From Chania fonticola_B (GTDB lineage: Bacteria > Pseudomonadota > Gammaproteobacteria > Enterobacterales > Enterobacteriaceae), in NCBI RefSeq assembly GCF_048537545.1, contig NZ_CP183218.1: a stretch of 64,000 nucleotides of DNA. One strand, written 5' to 3'. Positions 50,494 through 60,047 of this stretch are shown here, piece by piece; the stretch's first letter is position 1; each line of letters begins with the position of its first letter. The notes under the pieces were generated by a model. The model did no database searches. It had not been told where the DNA came from and saw only the letters and a program-made list of their open reading frames with translations. The position numbers were made by a program, and so were the translations under genes.

Positions 50494-50590
50494 GTCCCAG
50501 GCGATTCATGTCCTGCAATGCTTTTCTTATTCATCGCCGACCTGCGATCGTGATAACCTTGACGCTTGATGGTTAAACCGACGCTAAATC

Positions 50591-53500
50591 ATGAGTCGCA
50601 GGCGTATTCTCCCCGTAGTACAAACTGTTTCCCTGTCTTACGCTGCGGGCCAATTCCGCATTATTACGCTATGGTTTTTGTTGTTGGCGGCGCTGGTTCT
50701 GCCTTTGGGCGCGTTCGCGGCACAAAGCGGCGACCTCCCTGCGCGCAGTGACATTCAGAGCCAGATAGAGGCGCTGAACAAACAGAAAAACCTGACGCCG
50801 GTCGAAAAGCTCTCTCTACAGGACTTAAATCGCACGCTGGAACTGCTTGACGGCATCGATCGTATCAAGCAAGAGGTCAATCAGCTTAAACAGCAGGTTC
50901 AGCAGGCCCCGGCCAAGTTACAACAGGTCACACGGGATCTGGAGTCGCTGAAAAATCCGGCTGATGAAGCGGTGACGCGAGCCGAACTGCTACCGCTTTC
51001 CCTGCGTCAGTTGGAAAGCCGCCTGTATCAGACGTTGGACGAACTGCAGGACACCCAGGAAAGCCTCTCCACCTACAACAGCCAGCTTATCTCACTGCAG
51101 ACCCAGCCAGAGCGCGTACAGAGCAGTATGTACACGGCTTCCCAGCGCCTGCAGGAAATCCGTAACCTGCTAAGCGATCGTGCACCGGGGCAGCAGGTAT
51201 TACGCAGCACCCAGCAGGTCATGCTCAATACGGAGCAGGTGTTGCTCAATGCTGAGATAGACCTGCAACGCAGAAGCCTGGATGCCAACACAACGTTACA
51301 AGACCTGCTCCAGAAGCAGCGTGATTACACCACCATGAACATCGATGCCCTGGATCACCGAGTGCAGGTGTTGCAGGATGTGGTAAACAGCAAACGGCTG
51401 ACGCTGTCGGAAAAAACGGCGAAAGAGGCGCAGAATCCGGAGGATACCAGCGATATCCAGAGCGACAAACTGGTGAGCAAAGAGCTGAACATCAACCGGC
51501 AAATCAGCCAGCGGCTGATCACCGCCACGCAAGAAAGTAATACCCTGTTCCAGCAAAATATTCAGGTGAAAAACTGGCTCGATCGCGGCCTGCAATCGGA
51601 ACAAAACCTGAAAGAGCAGATCCAGGTGCTGAAGGGCAGCCTGGTGTTATCGCGCATTCTTTATCAGCAGCAGCAAAACCTGCCGCCGGGCACATTGGTG
51701 GCGGACATGAGCACCCAGATCGCGGATTTACGGCTGGAGCAGTTTGAGATCAACCAGCAGCGCGATGAGCTGTTCAAGGGCGATGACTTCATCAATAAGC
51801 TGGTGGCGGACAGTAAGGAAAAGGCCAACGGCGACGTGCTTGACGCGTTGAATGAAATTGTCGATATGCGCCGTGAGCTGCTCGATCAACTGAATAAACA
51901 GCTCAATAACCAACTGTCGTTGGCCATCAACCTGCAGATTAATCAGCAGCAACTGACCAGCGTTTATAACTCGGTACAGGACACGCTGACCCAGCAGATT
52001 TTCTGGGTTAACAGCAACAAGCCTATCGATTTCGCTTGGCTCAAGGGGCTGCCTGGCGCGGTGAAAGAACAGCTGGCCGGGCTGGATTTTAAATTCGAAC
52101 CCGGACAGTTGGTGTTGGGCGGACTGCATGCCCTGGTGTTCCTGATCCCGTTGCTGGTAGTGATTGGCCTACTGCGCTGGCGCTACCGCCTGATTGACAG
52201 GCATCTGCAAAAGCTGGCCAATGATGTCGGCCAGCTAAAGCGCGATAGCCAACTGCATACGCCGAAAGCCATTCTGCTCACCTTATTAAAGGTGTTACCG
52301 GGCTCTTTACTGTTGCTCGGTGCCGGGTTCTGGTTCTATCGGGCCGATTTCAGCATCAGCGATTTTATCTGGGCCTTGTCACAACAGCTGGCGTTATTCT
52401 GGTTGGTGTTTGGCTTCACTTTCCGCATGCTGGCCCCGGGAGGTATTTCGCAGCGGCATTTTAATATCCCGGCCGATCGCTGTGCGCACTATCGCCGCCA
52501 GACCTACAGGTTGGGACTTGCCCTGTTACCACTGATCTTCTGGTCAGTGCTGGGCGAAAAAGCCCCGCTGAGATTGGTCGAAGATGTTATTGGCCAGGTG
52601 GTGGTGATCCTGACATTGGCGCTATTATCGGTGTTGGTGTTCCCTATCTGCCGCGACCATTGGCGTGAAAAAGACTCCCATAAAGTGCGGTTGCTGATGG
52701 TCACTGCGCTGGCTGCCACACCGGTGATCCTGCTAGGGCTGATGTTTGCCGGTTACTTCTATACCACGTTACGTTTGGCTGGCCGTTGGATCGATAGCCT
52801 CTATCTGTACTTCCTGTGGAATATCGTTTATCTGGCAGCGATCCGTGGCCTGAGCGTGGCCGCTCGTCGGTTGGCCTATCGCCGTGCCCTTGCGCGCCGC
52901 CAAAACCAGGCCAAAGAGAAAGAGGGGGCCGAAGGTAACGAGCCGGTAGAGGAACCCCCACTGGCGCTGGATCAAATCAACCAGCAGTCGCTGCGTTTGA
53001 CCACTATGGTGCTGTTTCTGATCTTCGCCAGTGCGTTTTATGCGATATGGTCGGATCTGGTCACGGTGATCTCCTACCTCGACAGCGTTACCCTATGGCA
53101 TTACTCCAGCAACGTGGCGGGCAGTGTGATACCGCAGGCGGTAACGTTGGGTAATATGATGGTGGCCGTCCTGGCGGTGATCGTCGCTTACGTCATGACG
53201 CGTAACCTGCCGGGGTTGCTGGAAGTGTTGGTGTTATCCCGCCTGCAGTTGCGGCAGGGGGCGTCTTACGCCATCACCACCATTCTGACCTATCTGATCA
53301 CGGCGGTAGGGACCATCACTGCGTTAGGATCGCTGGGCGTCTCTTGGGACAAGCTCCAGTGGCTGGTGGCGGCGCTGTCGGTAGGTTTGGGCTTTGGTTT
53401 ACAGGAAATCTTTGCCAACTTCGTTTCCGGCCTGATCATTCTGTTTGAACGCCCGGTGCGGATCGGCGATACCATCACCATCGGCACGTACTCCGGGACG

Positions 53501-53983
53501 GTCAGCAAGATCCGTATTCGTGCGACCACCATTACGGACTTTGACCGTAAAGAAGTGATCATTCCTAACAAAGCGTTTGTCACCGAGCGGCTGATTAACT
53601 GGTCACTGTCAGACACCATTACCCGCGTGCTGATTAAAGTGGGAGTGGCCTATGGCTCCGATCTGGACAAGGTCAAGGCGGTGCTGTTGCAGGCGGCGCA
53701 TGAAAACCCGCGCGTGATGACGGATCCTGAGCCGATGGTCTTTTTCCTTAACTTTGGTGCCAGCACGCTGGATCATGAGCTGCGGTTGTACGTGCGTGAG
53801 CTGCGCGATCGCAGCTATACCGTGGATGAACTGAACCGGGCGATTGACCGCCTATGCCGTGAGAACGACATTAATATCGCCTTCAACCAGTTGGAAGTGT
53901 ACCTGCATAACCAGCAGGGCAACGAAGTGCAGGAGGTCAAGCGGGCGCAGGTTCCAGGCATCGGTGATCAACCTGCGGTATAG
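50591..53983 (+). CDS. mscK: Potassium-dependent mechanosensitive channel MscK
   Basis: Large inner-membrane channel (KefA) that opens under membrane tension, gated also by external K+, and protects against osmotic downshock. The 1130 residues have a signal-like hydrophobic segment, a long periplasmic coiled-coil region rich in Gln/Leu (about 45-495), about eleven helices, and the MscS-type pore and vestibule (WLVAALSVGLGFGLQEIF, then RPVRIGDTITIG). E. coli MscK has 1120 residues. The start ATG at 50591 lacks a good ribosome-binding site, so it may be a few codons off. Confidence 0.96.
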   Translation: MSRRRILPVVQTVSLSYAAGQFRIITLWFLLLAALVLPLGAFAAQSGDLPARSDIQSQIEALNKQKNLTPVEKLSLQDLNRTLELLDGIDRIKQEVNQLKQQVQQAPAKLQQVTRDLESLKNPADEAVTRAELLPLSLRQLESRLYQTLDELQDTQESLSTYNSQLISLQTQPERVQSSMYTASQRLQEIRNLLSDRAPGQQVLRSTQQVMLNTEQVLLNAEIDLQRRSLDANTTLQDLLQKQRDYTTMNIDALDHRVQVLQDVVNSKRLTLSEKTAKEAQNPEDTSDIQSDKLVSKELNINRQISQRLITATQESNTLFQQNIQVKNWLDRGLQSEQNLKEQIQVLKGSLVLSRILYQQQQNLPPGTLVADMSTQIADLRLEQFEINQQRDELFKGDDFINKLVADSKEKANGDVLDALNEIVDMRRELLDQLNKQLNNQLSLAINLQINQQQLTSVYNSVQDTLTQQIFWVNSNKPIDFAWLKGLPGAVKEQLAGLDFKFEPGQLVLGGLHALVFLIPLLVVIGLLRWRYRLIDRHLQKLANDVGQLKRDSQLHTPKAILLTLLKVLPGSLLLLGAGFWFYRADFSISDFIWALSQQLALFWLVFGFTFRMLAPGGISQRHFNIPADRCAHYRRQTYRLGLALLPLIFWSVLGEKAPLRLVEDVIGQVVVILTLALLSVLVFPICRDHWREKDSHKVRLLMVTALAATPVILLGLMFAGYFYTTLRLAGRWIDSLYLYFLWNIVYLAAIRGLSVAARRLAYRRALARRQNQAKEKEGAEGNEPVEEPPLALDQINQQSLRLTTMVLFLIFASAFYAIWSDLVTVISYLDSVTLWHYSSNVAGSVIPQAVTLGNMMVAVLAVIVAYVMTRNLPGLLEVLVLSRLQLRQGASYAITTILTYLITAVGTITALGSLGVSWDKLQWLVAALSVGLGFGLQEIFANFVSGLIILFERPVRIGDTITIGTYSGTVSKIRIRATTITDFDRKEVIIPNKAFVTERLINWSLSDTITRVLIKVGVAYGSDLDKVKAVLLQAAHENPRVMTDPEPMVFFLNFGASTLDHELRLYVRELRDRSYTVDELNRAIDRLCRENDINIAFNQLEVYLHNQQGNEVQEVKRAQVPGIGDQPAV

Positions 53984-54013
53984 GAACCAGATGATAACGC
54001 TAGCGGGCCATGA

Positions 54014-54193
54014 TCATTGGCCCGTGGGCAAATACGGTGAGGTGATGCCCGCACGCTGCATCTTTTCCTGATAGTCTTTTCTGACAATGTCCAGCGCGGC
54101 CAGCGCCGTTGCCGGATCGATCTCGTTGCATTCCAGCAGGTAAATCAAGTCTACCGCCAGTTGTAATTCTGGGGAGGCATTCTCTAGCGACAT
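54014..54193 (-). CDS. rsmS: RsmS/YbaM family small protein
   Basis: A 59-residue protein beginning MSLENASPELQLAVDLIYLL, clearly the E. coli YbaM family (53 residues), known in plant pathogens as RsmS, a modulator of the Rsm system. ALAALDIVRKDYQEKM is conserved. The tail after RAGI differs from E. coli. It lies between mscK (convergent) and priC (same strand), as in E. coli. Confidence 0.92.
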   Translation of the reverse strand: MSLENASPELQLAVDLIYLLECNEIDPATALAALDIVRKDYQEKMQRAGITSPYLPTGQ

Positions 54194-54325
54194 AAGTCCA
54201 ACGTTGGTGTGAGTAAAGGGATCTTCCCGTGTTTTAAACGCAGGAGAGACGAGATTGTGCTTTGGCTGAGTATAGTGAACCTGGCGCGGGGAGGGGAATA
54301 ATCATTAAAATATTGTGACAAATAT

Positions 54326-54862
54326 TCAAAAACCGTTTTCTTTTCGCTCGATACTGCGCTCTATGCGTGCCAACGCTTGCCGACAACGCACTAATCTGCC
54401 CTCGAATGCGGCCAGTTCCTGTTGTAATTTCTTCTGCGCGGCGAAGGTGGTTTGTTGCCCTAACAGACTTTCGCGGTCCTGGATCATGGCGATCAGGCGG
54501 CGTTCATAATCCTGATGTTCGGCGAGCTTATGGTACAAATCGACCACCGCCACTTCCTTCGGCTGATTTTTACGCCGTATCGTCTGGGTCGCCATTTCGC
54601 GCTGTAACGCGGTGAGCTGTGCCACCAGCTTTTCTGCCAGAAAGGCGACGTGGGCGGTACGGTTGTCTTTGACCGCCGTTTGTAGCTGGGCAAAGTTCTT
54701 TTGTATCTCGGCCAGATAATCTCGTAACCGCGTGCCGTGGTTGGAGAACAGGGCAACGTCAAACCGCGCCTGCGAGATCGGAGTATCACCTCGCGGTTGG
54801 ATTTCGCTGGCCAGGGCGGCGATCTGTTGTTCAAGCGCCTGTAATAAGCGGTGCGTAGTCAC
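54326..54862 (-). CDS. priC: Primosomal replication protein N'' (PriC)
   Basis: Replication-restart factor that reloads DnaB at stalled forks with leading-strand gaps. The 178-residue protein is helical and Gln/Arg rich; the E. coli form has 175 residues. Conserved parts are ARFDVALFSNHG, YLAEIQKNFAQL and LYHKLAEHQDYERRL. Upstream of rsmS on the same strand, 132 bases away. Confidence 0.94.
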   Translation of the reverse strand: MTTHRLLQALEQQIAALASEIQPRGDTPISQARFDVALFSNHGTRLRDYLAEIQKNFAQLQTAVKDNRTAHVAFLAEKLVAQLTALQREMATQTIRRKNQPKEVAVVDLYHKLAEHQDYERRLIAMIQDRESLLGQQTTFAAQKKLQQELAAFEGRLVRCRQALARIERSIERKENGF

Positions 54863-55009
54863 GTGAGATCCTTTGATAAGGCAGTAAGTGCCTAAGCTTG
54901 CCCGTGAAAGAGAGATCAGACAAGCTTCGGATGGATAAAGCCGCCAACTGGCAGCATTATGGCCAAGGATGCTACAGTAAACGGGCCATCATGATAGGTA
55001 AGGACAGGC

Positions 55010-55390
55010 ATGACTCGTTGGTTGTTGATTATACTGGGTTGGTTAGCCGTGGTGCTGGCAACGTTGGGCGTGGTGCTGCCACTGCTGCCAACGACCCCAT
55101 TTCTGTTGTTGGCTGCCTGGTGCTTTGCACGTTCTTCACCGCGGTTTCATCATTGGTTGCTGTATCGCTCCTGGTTCGGTTCTTATTTGCGGCATTGGCA
55201 ACAGCATAAGGCGTTACCGCCAGGAGCCAAGTGGAAAGCGGTGCTGGTTATTGTCCTGACTTTTGCCGCTTCCCTCTGGTTGGTGAACCTTTGGTGGGTG
55301 CGAGGTGTACTGCTGGCGATCCTGGTTATTTTGCTGACCTTTATGCTCCGGCTGCCAGTTATTGACCTGCCGCAACAAAAACAGCGCTGA
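55010..55390 (+). CDS. ybaN: DUF454 inner-membrane protein YbaN
   Basis: 126-residue membrane protein of unknown function with three or four hydrophobic segments (about 4-25, 76-94, 97-115). The family signature LGVVLPLLPTTPFLLLAAWCFARSSPRFHHWLL is present in two blocks. AAGGACAG precedes the ATG. Divergent from priC; upstream of apt as in E. coli. Confidence 0.93.
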   Translation: MTRWLLIILGWLAVVLATLGVVLPLLPTTPFLLLAAWCFARSSPRFHHWLLYRSWFGSYLRHWQQHKALPPGAKWKAVLVIVLTFAASLWLVNLWWVRGVLLAILVILLTFMLRLPVIDLPQQKQR

Positions 55391-55537
55391 TCGTGCGGCG
55401 TCAGTTGCATTTATCCGCCTTTTTGCATAGATTTGGGCGTTTTCGTGCGCAGGTTTTCTCCCGACGTTTTTTTGTTCAAAGCGTGGTGGTTGCAGGCCTG
55501 TGTGGAAGTTATCAGGTAGTTTTATCAGGCAATAACT

Positions 55538-56089
55538 ATGACCGCGACTGCGCAACAGCTTCAGTATATTAGAGACAGTATTAAAACCATTCCCGACTAC
55601 CCGAAGCCGGGTATTCTGTTCCGTGATGTGACCAGCCTGTTGGAAAACCCGCTGGCGTATGCTTCCAGTATTGAACTGCTGGTCGAACGTTACCGCGATA
55701 CGGGCGTCACCAAGGTGGTGGGTACTGAAGCGCGTGGTTTCCTGTTCGGCGCACCGGTAGCGTTGGCGCTGGGCGTTGGCTTTGTGCCGGTACGCAAACC
55801 GGGTAAATTGCCGCGTGCGACGCTGAGCGAAAGCTATGAGCTGGAATACGGCACCGACAAGCTGGAAATTCACACCGATGCCATCGTTGCTGGCGACAAA
55901 GTACTGGTCGTTGACGATTTGCTGGCCACCGGTGGCACGATCGAAGCCACCGCCACGCTGATCCGCCGTTTGGGTGGTGAAGTGACAGACGCGGCATTTA
56001 TCATCAACCTGCCGGACCTCGGGGGCGAAACGCGCCTGAATAATCTGGGTATTAATTGCTACTGCCTGCTCGACTTCGCCGGGCATTGA
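55538..56089 (+). CDS. apt: Adenine phosphoribosyltransferase
   Basis: Purine salvage enzyme that makes AMP from adenine and PRPP. The 183 residues have the PRPP-binding motif VLVVDDLLATGGT and the purine-binding loop RPGKLPR-type sequence (VRKPGKLPRATLSESY). Together with ade in this window the cell has two fates for adenine: direct salvage or deamination. A hairpin without T-run (56103-56128) follows. Confidence 0.98.
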   Translation: MTATAQQLQYIRDSIKTIPDYPKPGILFRDVTSLLENPLAYASSIELLVERYRDTGVTKVVGTEARGFLFGAPVALALGVGFVPVRKPGKLPRATLSESYELEYGTDKLEIHTDAIVAGDKVLVVDDLLATGGTIEATATLIRRLGGEVTDAAFIINLPDLGGETRLNNLGINCYCLLDFAGH

Positions 56090-56125
56090 TACCTTCGATA
56101 GACAACCCCGTGGTTCGCTGCGGGG

Positions 56126-56659
56126 TTGACGTATAACAGCCACATCCCCGCGCGCTCTACTGCCTTCTATCCTCATAATTTCCTTACCGTTATTCCCGAT
56201 GATGAAATTATGAATCACCGCAGCATGGCCGCACTGACGCTGTTGCAGAAACACATCCACCAACGCGACATCACAGAGCTGACCGACCGGCTAGCGACCA
56301 TCCTGCTGGCGGGATATCTTTCTTCGCAACAGGTGATATCGTTGGTACACTATTTACTACAGGCTGGCGAAACCGCTGACGCCGAAGCCTTTGTACGCGA
56401 GCTGGCACAACGAGTGCCCGAACACGGAGACGAACTAATGACTATCGCACAACAGCTGGAGCAGAAAGGCAGAATTGCAGGTCGAGAAGAGGGCCGAATA
56501 GCTGGGCTTGAAGAAGGACGTGAAGAAGGCCGCGAAGAAGGTGTTCTGCTAGGTAAGCTGGACGTCGCTCGTAGCCTACTCAAAATGGGCATGGCTCGTG
56601 AGGCCGTGCTTGAGGCAACGGGTTTGACCGAAGACGAGCTGGCCCAGATTCGTCACTAA
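56126..56659 (+). pseudogene. Rpn (YhgA-like) recombination-promoting nuclease, C-terminal part only
   Basis: The 177-codon frame carries the C-terminal half of Rpn/YhgA-like proteins (usually about 300 residues): VIPDDEIMNHRSMAAL, QKHIHQRD, and EFV-type repeats down to ATGLTEDELAQIRH. The PD-(D/E)XK nuclease domain that should precede VIPDDE is absent, replaced by 15 unrelated residues. A run of Gly-Arg-Glu-Glu repeats lies at about 113-142. Either this is a decayed gene, or the short form is made from an internal ATG (56210 or 56225) as an orphan of the intragenic antitoxin type described for rpn genes. Confidence 0.8.
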
Positions 56660-56983
56660 AGCTTTAACGGCTGGCGTTCGTTGGCCGTTTCAACTCGATA
56701 GCTCTTCCCTGTCAAACACAGTATAAATTCTTTCAGGTGGCTAACCTTTGCCAAGGTGTTTTCCTGTCATTGACTGGCCACCAAGCTCGCGTCTGGCAGG
56801 CATGATGCAAAGTTATAGGAATGACGGCGGGCGTACTGTTACACTAAAGTGTGAGTGGCCATCGGACGATAAAGGGTATCGGTTCAACCTCGGTACCAGC
56901 AGGCCGCCCACATGGCAATGTCCTCGACGTTGTGGTGTACTACTTGGGTTGAAATTACTCCATAAATCAGTGATGAAGTCTTA
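56660..56983. other. Intergenic region before dnaX
   Basis: 324 bases between the Rpn remnant and dnaX. A 78-codon plus-strand frame (56748-56984) ends across the dnaX start and resembles nothing known. The dnaX promoter must lie here, but no clear -35/-10 pair could be assigned. Confidence 0.5.
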
Positions 56984-58936
56984 ATGAGCTATCAGGTTCT
57001 TGCCCGTAAGTGGCGCCCCCAAACGTTTGCAGAGGTTGTCGGACAAGAGCATGTCCTGACGGCGCTGGCTAATGGCCTCTCTCTGGGGCGGATCCATCAC
57101 GCCTATCTGTTCTCTGGCACGCGTGGCGTGGGTAAAACCACCATCGCGCGTCTGTTGGCCAAAGGTTTGAACTGCGAAACAGGCATCACTGCGACGCCCT
57201 GCGGCCAATGTGATAACTGCCGTGAAATTGAGCAGGGGCGCTTTGTCGATCTGATCGAGATCGATGCCGCCTCCAGAACCAAAGTGGAAGATACTCGCGA
57301 TCTGCTCGATAACGTGCAATACGCCCCGGCGCGTGGCCGTTTCAAGGTTTACCTGATCGATGAAGTCCACATGCTCTCGCGCCACAGCTTCAATGCGTTG
57401 CTGAAAACGCTGGAAGAGCCGCCTGCGCACGTCAAGTTCCTATTGGCAACCACCGATCCGCAGAAGCTGCCGGTCACTATTCTTTCTCGCTGCCTGCAAT
57501 TCCATCTTAAAGCGATGGACGTGGAACAAATCCGCACCCAGTTGGAAACCGTCTTGCTGGCAGAGCACATCACCAGCGATGCCCGCGCGTTGCAACTGTT
57601 GGCACGCGCCGCCGATGGCAGTATGCGCGATGCCCTCAGCCTGACCGACCAGGCGATTGCCATGGGGCAGGGGCAGGTGACGACCGACACCGTCAGCCAG
57701 ATGCTGGGGACGTTGGATGATGAGCAGCCGCTGGCCATCCTGGAAGCCCTGGTGAGTGCCGACGGTGAAAAAGTGATGGCGCAGGTCGCCCAGGCAGCGT
57801 CACGCGGCGTGGATTGGGAAAACCTGCTGGTGGAGACGCTGGCGCTGCTGCACCGCATTGCGATGGTGCAACTGCTGCCCTCGGTGCTGGACAATCATTA
57901 CGCTGCGATTGAGCAGCGGTTACGTGAGCTGGCGCGTACCCTGCCGCCAACGGACGTACAGCTTTATTATCAAACCTTGCTGGTTGGCCGCAAAGAGTTG
58001 GCCTTTGCCCCGGATCGCCGTATGGGCGTAGAGATGACCCTGCTGCGCGCGCTGGCGTTTCACCCCAAAGCGGTGATCCCAGAGCCGGTGGCCATGGTAC
58101 AGACCGCGCCCGCACAGCCGCAGGGGAATATGGCCGTTGCGCCACCTTCTCCCTATCCAGATGCCCCACCTCCCTTGGGGCAGGCTGCGTCAGTGCAGAA
58201 TACTCAACCAACAAATTTACCGGATGCTACCGCGCAGTTACTTAAAGCGCGAACCCAGTTGCTGCGGCAACAGGGGGCATCCACCGCAAAAAAGAATGAG
58301 CCGGCGGCGCCAGGAATAGCGCGGCCGGCTAACTCGGCACTAGAGCGTTTAGCCTCGGTAACCGAACGCAGCCAGAAGCGTCAGGCCGAAAAGATCGTGA
58401 CGGAGAAGCCGGCCAAGCCGGAGGCCTATCGCTGGCGTGCGCTTACCGAACCTGAAGCCGCGCCGGAACCGCTGGCCACGCCAAAAGCGTTGCGTACGGC
58501 GCTCGAACATGAAAAAACGCCTGAGCTGTCGGCTAAACTGGTGGTTGAGTCCATCGAGCGCGATCCTTGGGCGGCAGAGATCGACCAGCTAAAAATACCG
58601 AAACTGGTGCAGCAACTGGCGTTAAACGCCTTTAAGCAGCAGCTGGCTCCGGACAGCATTTGTCTCCACCTGCGGTCTTCGCAGCGTCATCTGAATTCGC
58701 CTTCGGCGCAGAAGACGCTGGCGCAGGCACTCAGTGAGTTACATGGCCGCACGGTTGAACTCAGCGTGGTGGAAGACGATAATCCGGCGGAGCGGACTCC
58801 GCTGGAGTGGCGGCAAGCCATTTATGAAGAAAAACTGGCGCAGGCTCGCCAGTCCATCGTTGCGGATACCAATATCCAGACCCTGCGTCGGTTCTTCGAT
58901 GCAGATCTGGATGAAGAGAGTATTCGCCCTATTTAA
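56984..58936 (+). CDS. dnaX: DNA polymerase III subunits tau and gamma
   Basis: Clamp-loader ATPase; the full-length tau (650 residues) also links polymerase cores and DnaB helicase. Walker A GTRGVGKT (45-52), zinc site Cys64, 73, 76, 79, Walker B YLIDEVH, SRC motif LSRCLQFHL. The Pro/Ala/Gln-rich linker after about 370 leads to the tau-specific C-terminus. A programmed -1 frameshift at 58288-58294 should give the shorter gamma. Followed by ybaB-recR. Confidence 0.98.
   Translation: MSYQVLARKWRPQTFAEVVGQEHVLTALANGLSLGRIHHAYLFSGTRGVGKTTIARLLAKGLNCETGITATPCGQCDNCREIEQGRFVDLIEIDAASRTKVEDTRDLLDNVQYAPARGRFKVYLIDEVHMLSRHSFNALLKTLEEPPAHVKFLLATTDPQKLPVTILSRCLQFHLKAMDVEQIRTQLETVLLAEHITSDARALQLLARAADGSMRDALSLTDQAIAMGQGQVTTDTVSQMLGTLDDEQPLAILEALVSADGEKVMAQVAQAASRGVDWENLLVETLALLHRIAMVQLLPSVLDNHYAAIEQRLRELARTLPPTDVQLYYQTLLVGRKELAFAPDRRMGVEMTLLRALAFHPKAVIPEPVAMVQTAPAQPQGNMAVAPPSPYPDAPPPLGQAASVQNTQPTNLPDATAQLLKARTQLLRQQGASTAKKNEPAAPGIARPANSALERLASVTERSQKRQAEKIVTEKPAKPEAYRWRALTEPEAAPEPLATPKALRTALEHEKTPELSAKLVVESIERDPWAAEIDQLKIPKLVQQLALNAFKQQLAPDSICLHLRSSQRHLNSPSAQKTLAQALSELHGRTVELSVVEDDNPAERTPLEWRQAIYEEKLAQARQSIVADTNIQTLRRFFDADLDEESIRPI
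58272..58330 (+). promoter_or_regulatory. Programmed -1 frameshift signal in dnaX
   Basis: Three elements are in order: an internal Shine-Dalgarno AGGGGG (58272-58277), the slippery A-AAA-AAG (58288-58294) 10 bases later, and a stable stem AGCCGGC/GCCGGCT (58299-58305/58324-58330). After slipping, the -1 frame reads GAA TGA, so gamma ends with Glu at about residue 438. Same logic as in E. coli. Confidence 0.92.
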
Positions 58937-58976
58937 CGCGGCGCACGGTGCGCGGCCAATGCTATGAGAGACGACT

Positions 58977-59306
58977 ATGTTTGGTAAAGGCGGTATGGGT
59001 AACCTGATGAAGCAAGCCCAGCAAATGCAGGAAAAGATGCAGCAGATGCAGGAAGAAATTGCCAAATTGGAAGTGACGGGTGAATCCGGGGCTGGCTTGG
59101 TGAAAGTGACCATCAACGGGGCACATAACTGCCGCCGGGTAGAAATCGACCCAAGCCTGATGGAAGACGACAAAGAGATGCTGGAAGATCTGATCGCTGC
59201 CGCTTTCAATGACGCAGCACGTCGCATCGAAGAAACCCAGAAAGAGAAGATGGCGTCGGTTTCCAGCGGGATGCAGTTGCCGCCAGGCTTTAAGATGCCG
59301 TTCTGA
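58977..59306 (+). CDS. ybaB: YbaB/EbfC nucleoid-associated protein
   Basis: 109-residue DNA-binding dimer of the EbfC family. Met/Gln-rich N-terminal helix (MGNLMKQAQQMQEKMQQMQEE) and a central beta-sheet. Function in enterobacteria unclear; conserved linkage to recR suggests a recombination-related role. The stop overlaps the recR ATG. Confidence 0.95.
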   Translation: MFGKGGMGNLMKQAQQMQEKMQQMQEEIAKLEVTGESGAGLVKVTINGAHNCRRVEIDPSLMEDDKEMLEDLIAAAFNDAARRIEETQKEKMASVSSGMQLPPGFKMPF

Positions 59307-59911
59307 TGCAAACCAGCCCGCTCCTTGAATCATTGATGGAGGCACTGCGCTGCCTGCCGGGCGTTGGCCCGAAGTCGGCGCAGCGTATGGCGTTCCAACT
59401 GCTGCAGCGCGATCGCAGCGGTGGTATGCGGCTGGCACAGGCGCTGACCCGTGCCATGTCGGAGATCGGCCACTGTGCCGATTGCCGTACCTTCACCGAG
59501 CAGGATACCTGCACCATCTGCAATAATGTACGCCGCCAGCAAAACGGCCAGATTTGCGTAGTGGAGAGCCCGGCGGATATTCACGCCATCGAGCAGACCG
59601 GCCAGTTTGCCGGGCGCTACTTTGTGCTGATGGGCCATCTGTCACCGTTAGACGGCATTGGCCCAGGCGATATCGGCCTGGATCGGCTGGAGCAACGGCT
59701 GGAGAAGGAAACCATCACTGAAGTGATCCTGGCCACCAACCCAACGGTGGAAGGAGACGCCACGGCCAACTACATCGCCGAGATGTGTGGCCAATATGGC
59801 GTACTTGCCAGCCGCATTGCCCACGGGGTTCCGGTGGGTGGTGAACTGGAAATGGTGGATGGCACCACGCTGTCGCACTCCCTGGCCGGACGCCACGCGA
59901 TCAAATTCTGA
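59306..59911 (+). CDS. recR: Recombination mediator RecR
   Basis: Part of RecFOR, which loads RecA on SSB-coated gaps. The 201 residues show an N-terminal helix-hairpin-helix (LPGVGPKSAQRMAF), the zinc site Cys57, 60, 69, 72, and a Toprim domain starting ICVVESPADIHAIE. The ATG overlaps the ybaB stop by one base. Confidence 0.98.
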   Translation: MQTSPLLESLMEALRCLPGVGPKSAQRMAFQLLQRDRSGGMRLAQALTRAMSEIGHCADCRTFTEQDTCTICNNVRRQQNGQICVVESPADIHAIEQTGQFAGRYFVLMGHLSPLDGIGPGDIGLDRLEQRLEKETITEVILATNPTVEGDATANYIAEMCGQYGVLASRIAHGVPVGGELEMVDGTTLSHSLAGRHAIKF

Positions 59912-59918
59912 TGATTCT

Positions 59919-59944
59919 TTACGGGGCAGTCCTCTGCCCCGTAA
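59919..59944 (+). terminator. Hairpin after recR
   Basis: An 11-bp stem TTACGGGGCAG/CTGCCCCGTAA with a 4-base loop, without a T-run. It may protect the 3' end or act as a weak terminator. Confidence 0.5.
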
Positions 59945-59973
59945 TCCGTTGACAAAAAATTCCCCGCCAGCCG

Positions 59974-60002
59974 CTTGAAAAACCACAGAGTTAACCCCAT
60001 TT
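59974..60002 (+). promoter_or_regulatory. Sigma32-type heat-shock promoter of htpG
   Basis: CTTGAAA (59974-59980), 14 bases, then CCCCATTT (59995-60002): a near-perfect sigma32 promoter 46 bases before the htpG start. Confidence 0.92.
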
Positions 60003-60047
60003 AATCCTCATTGCATGATTTGGTCATTACTGTCTTTGAGGTAATCA

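Noticed and set aside
55214..56263. 349-codon minus-strand frame over ybaN and apt
   Set aside because: Antisense to two well-supported genes and without recognisable features.
56748..56984. 78-codon frame before dnaX
   Set aside because: Ends across the dnaX start codon, is rich in rare combinations of Arg, Trp and Cys, and resembles nothing known.
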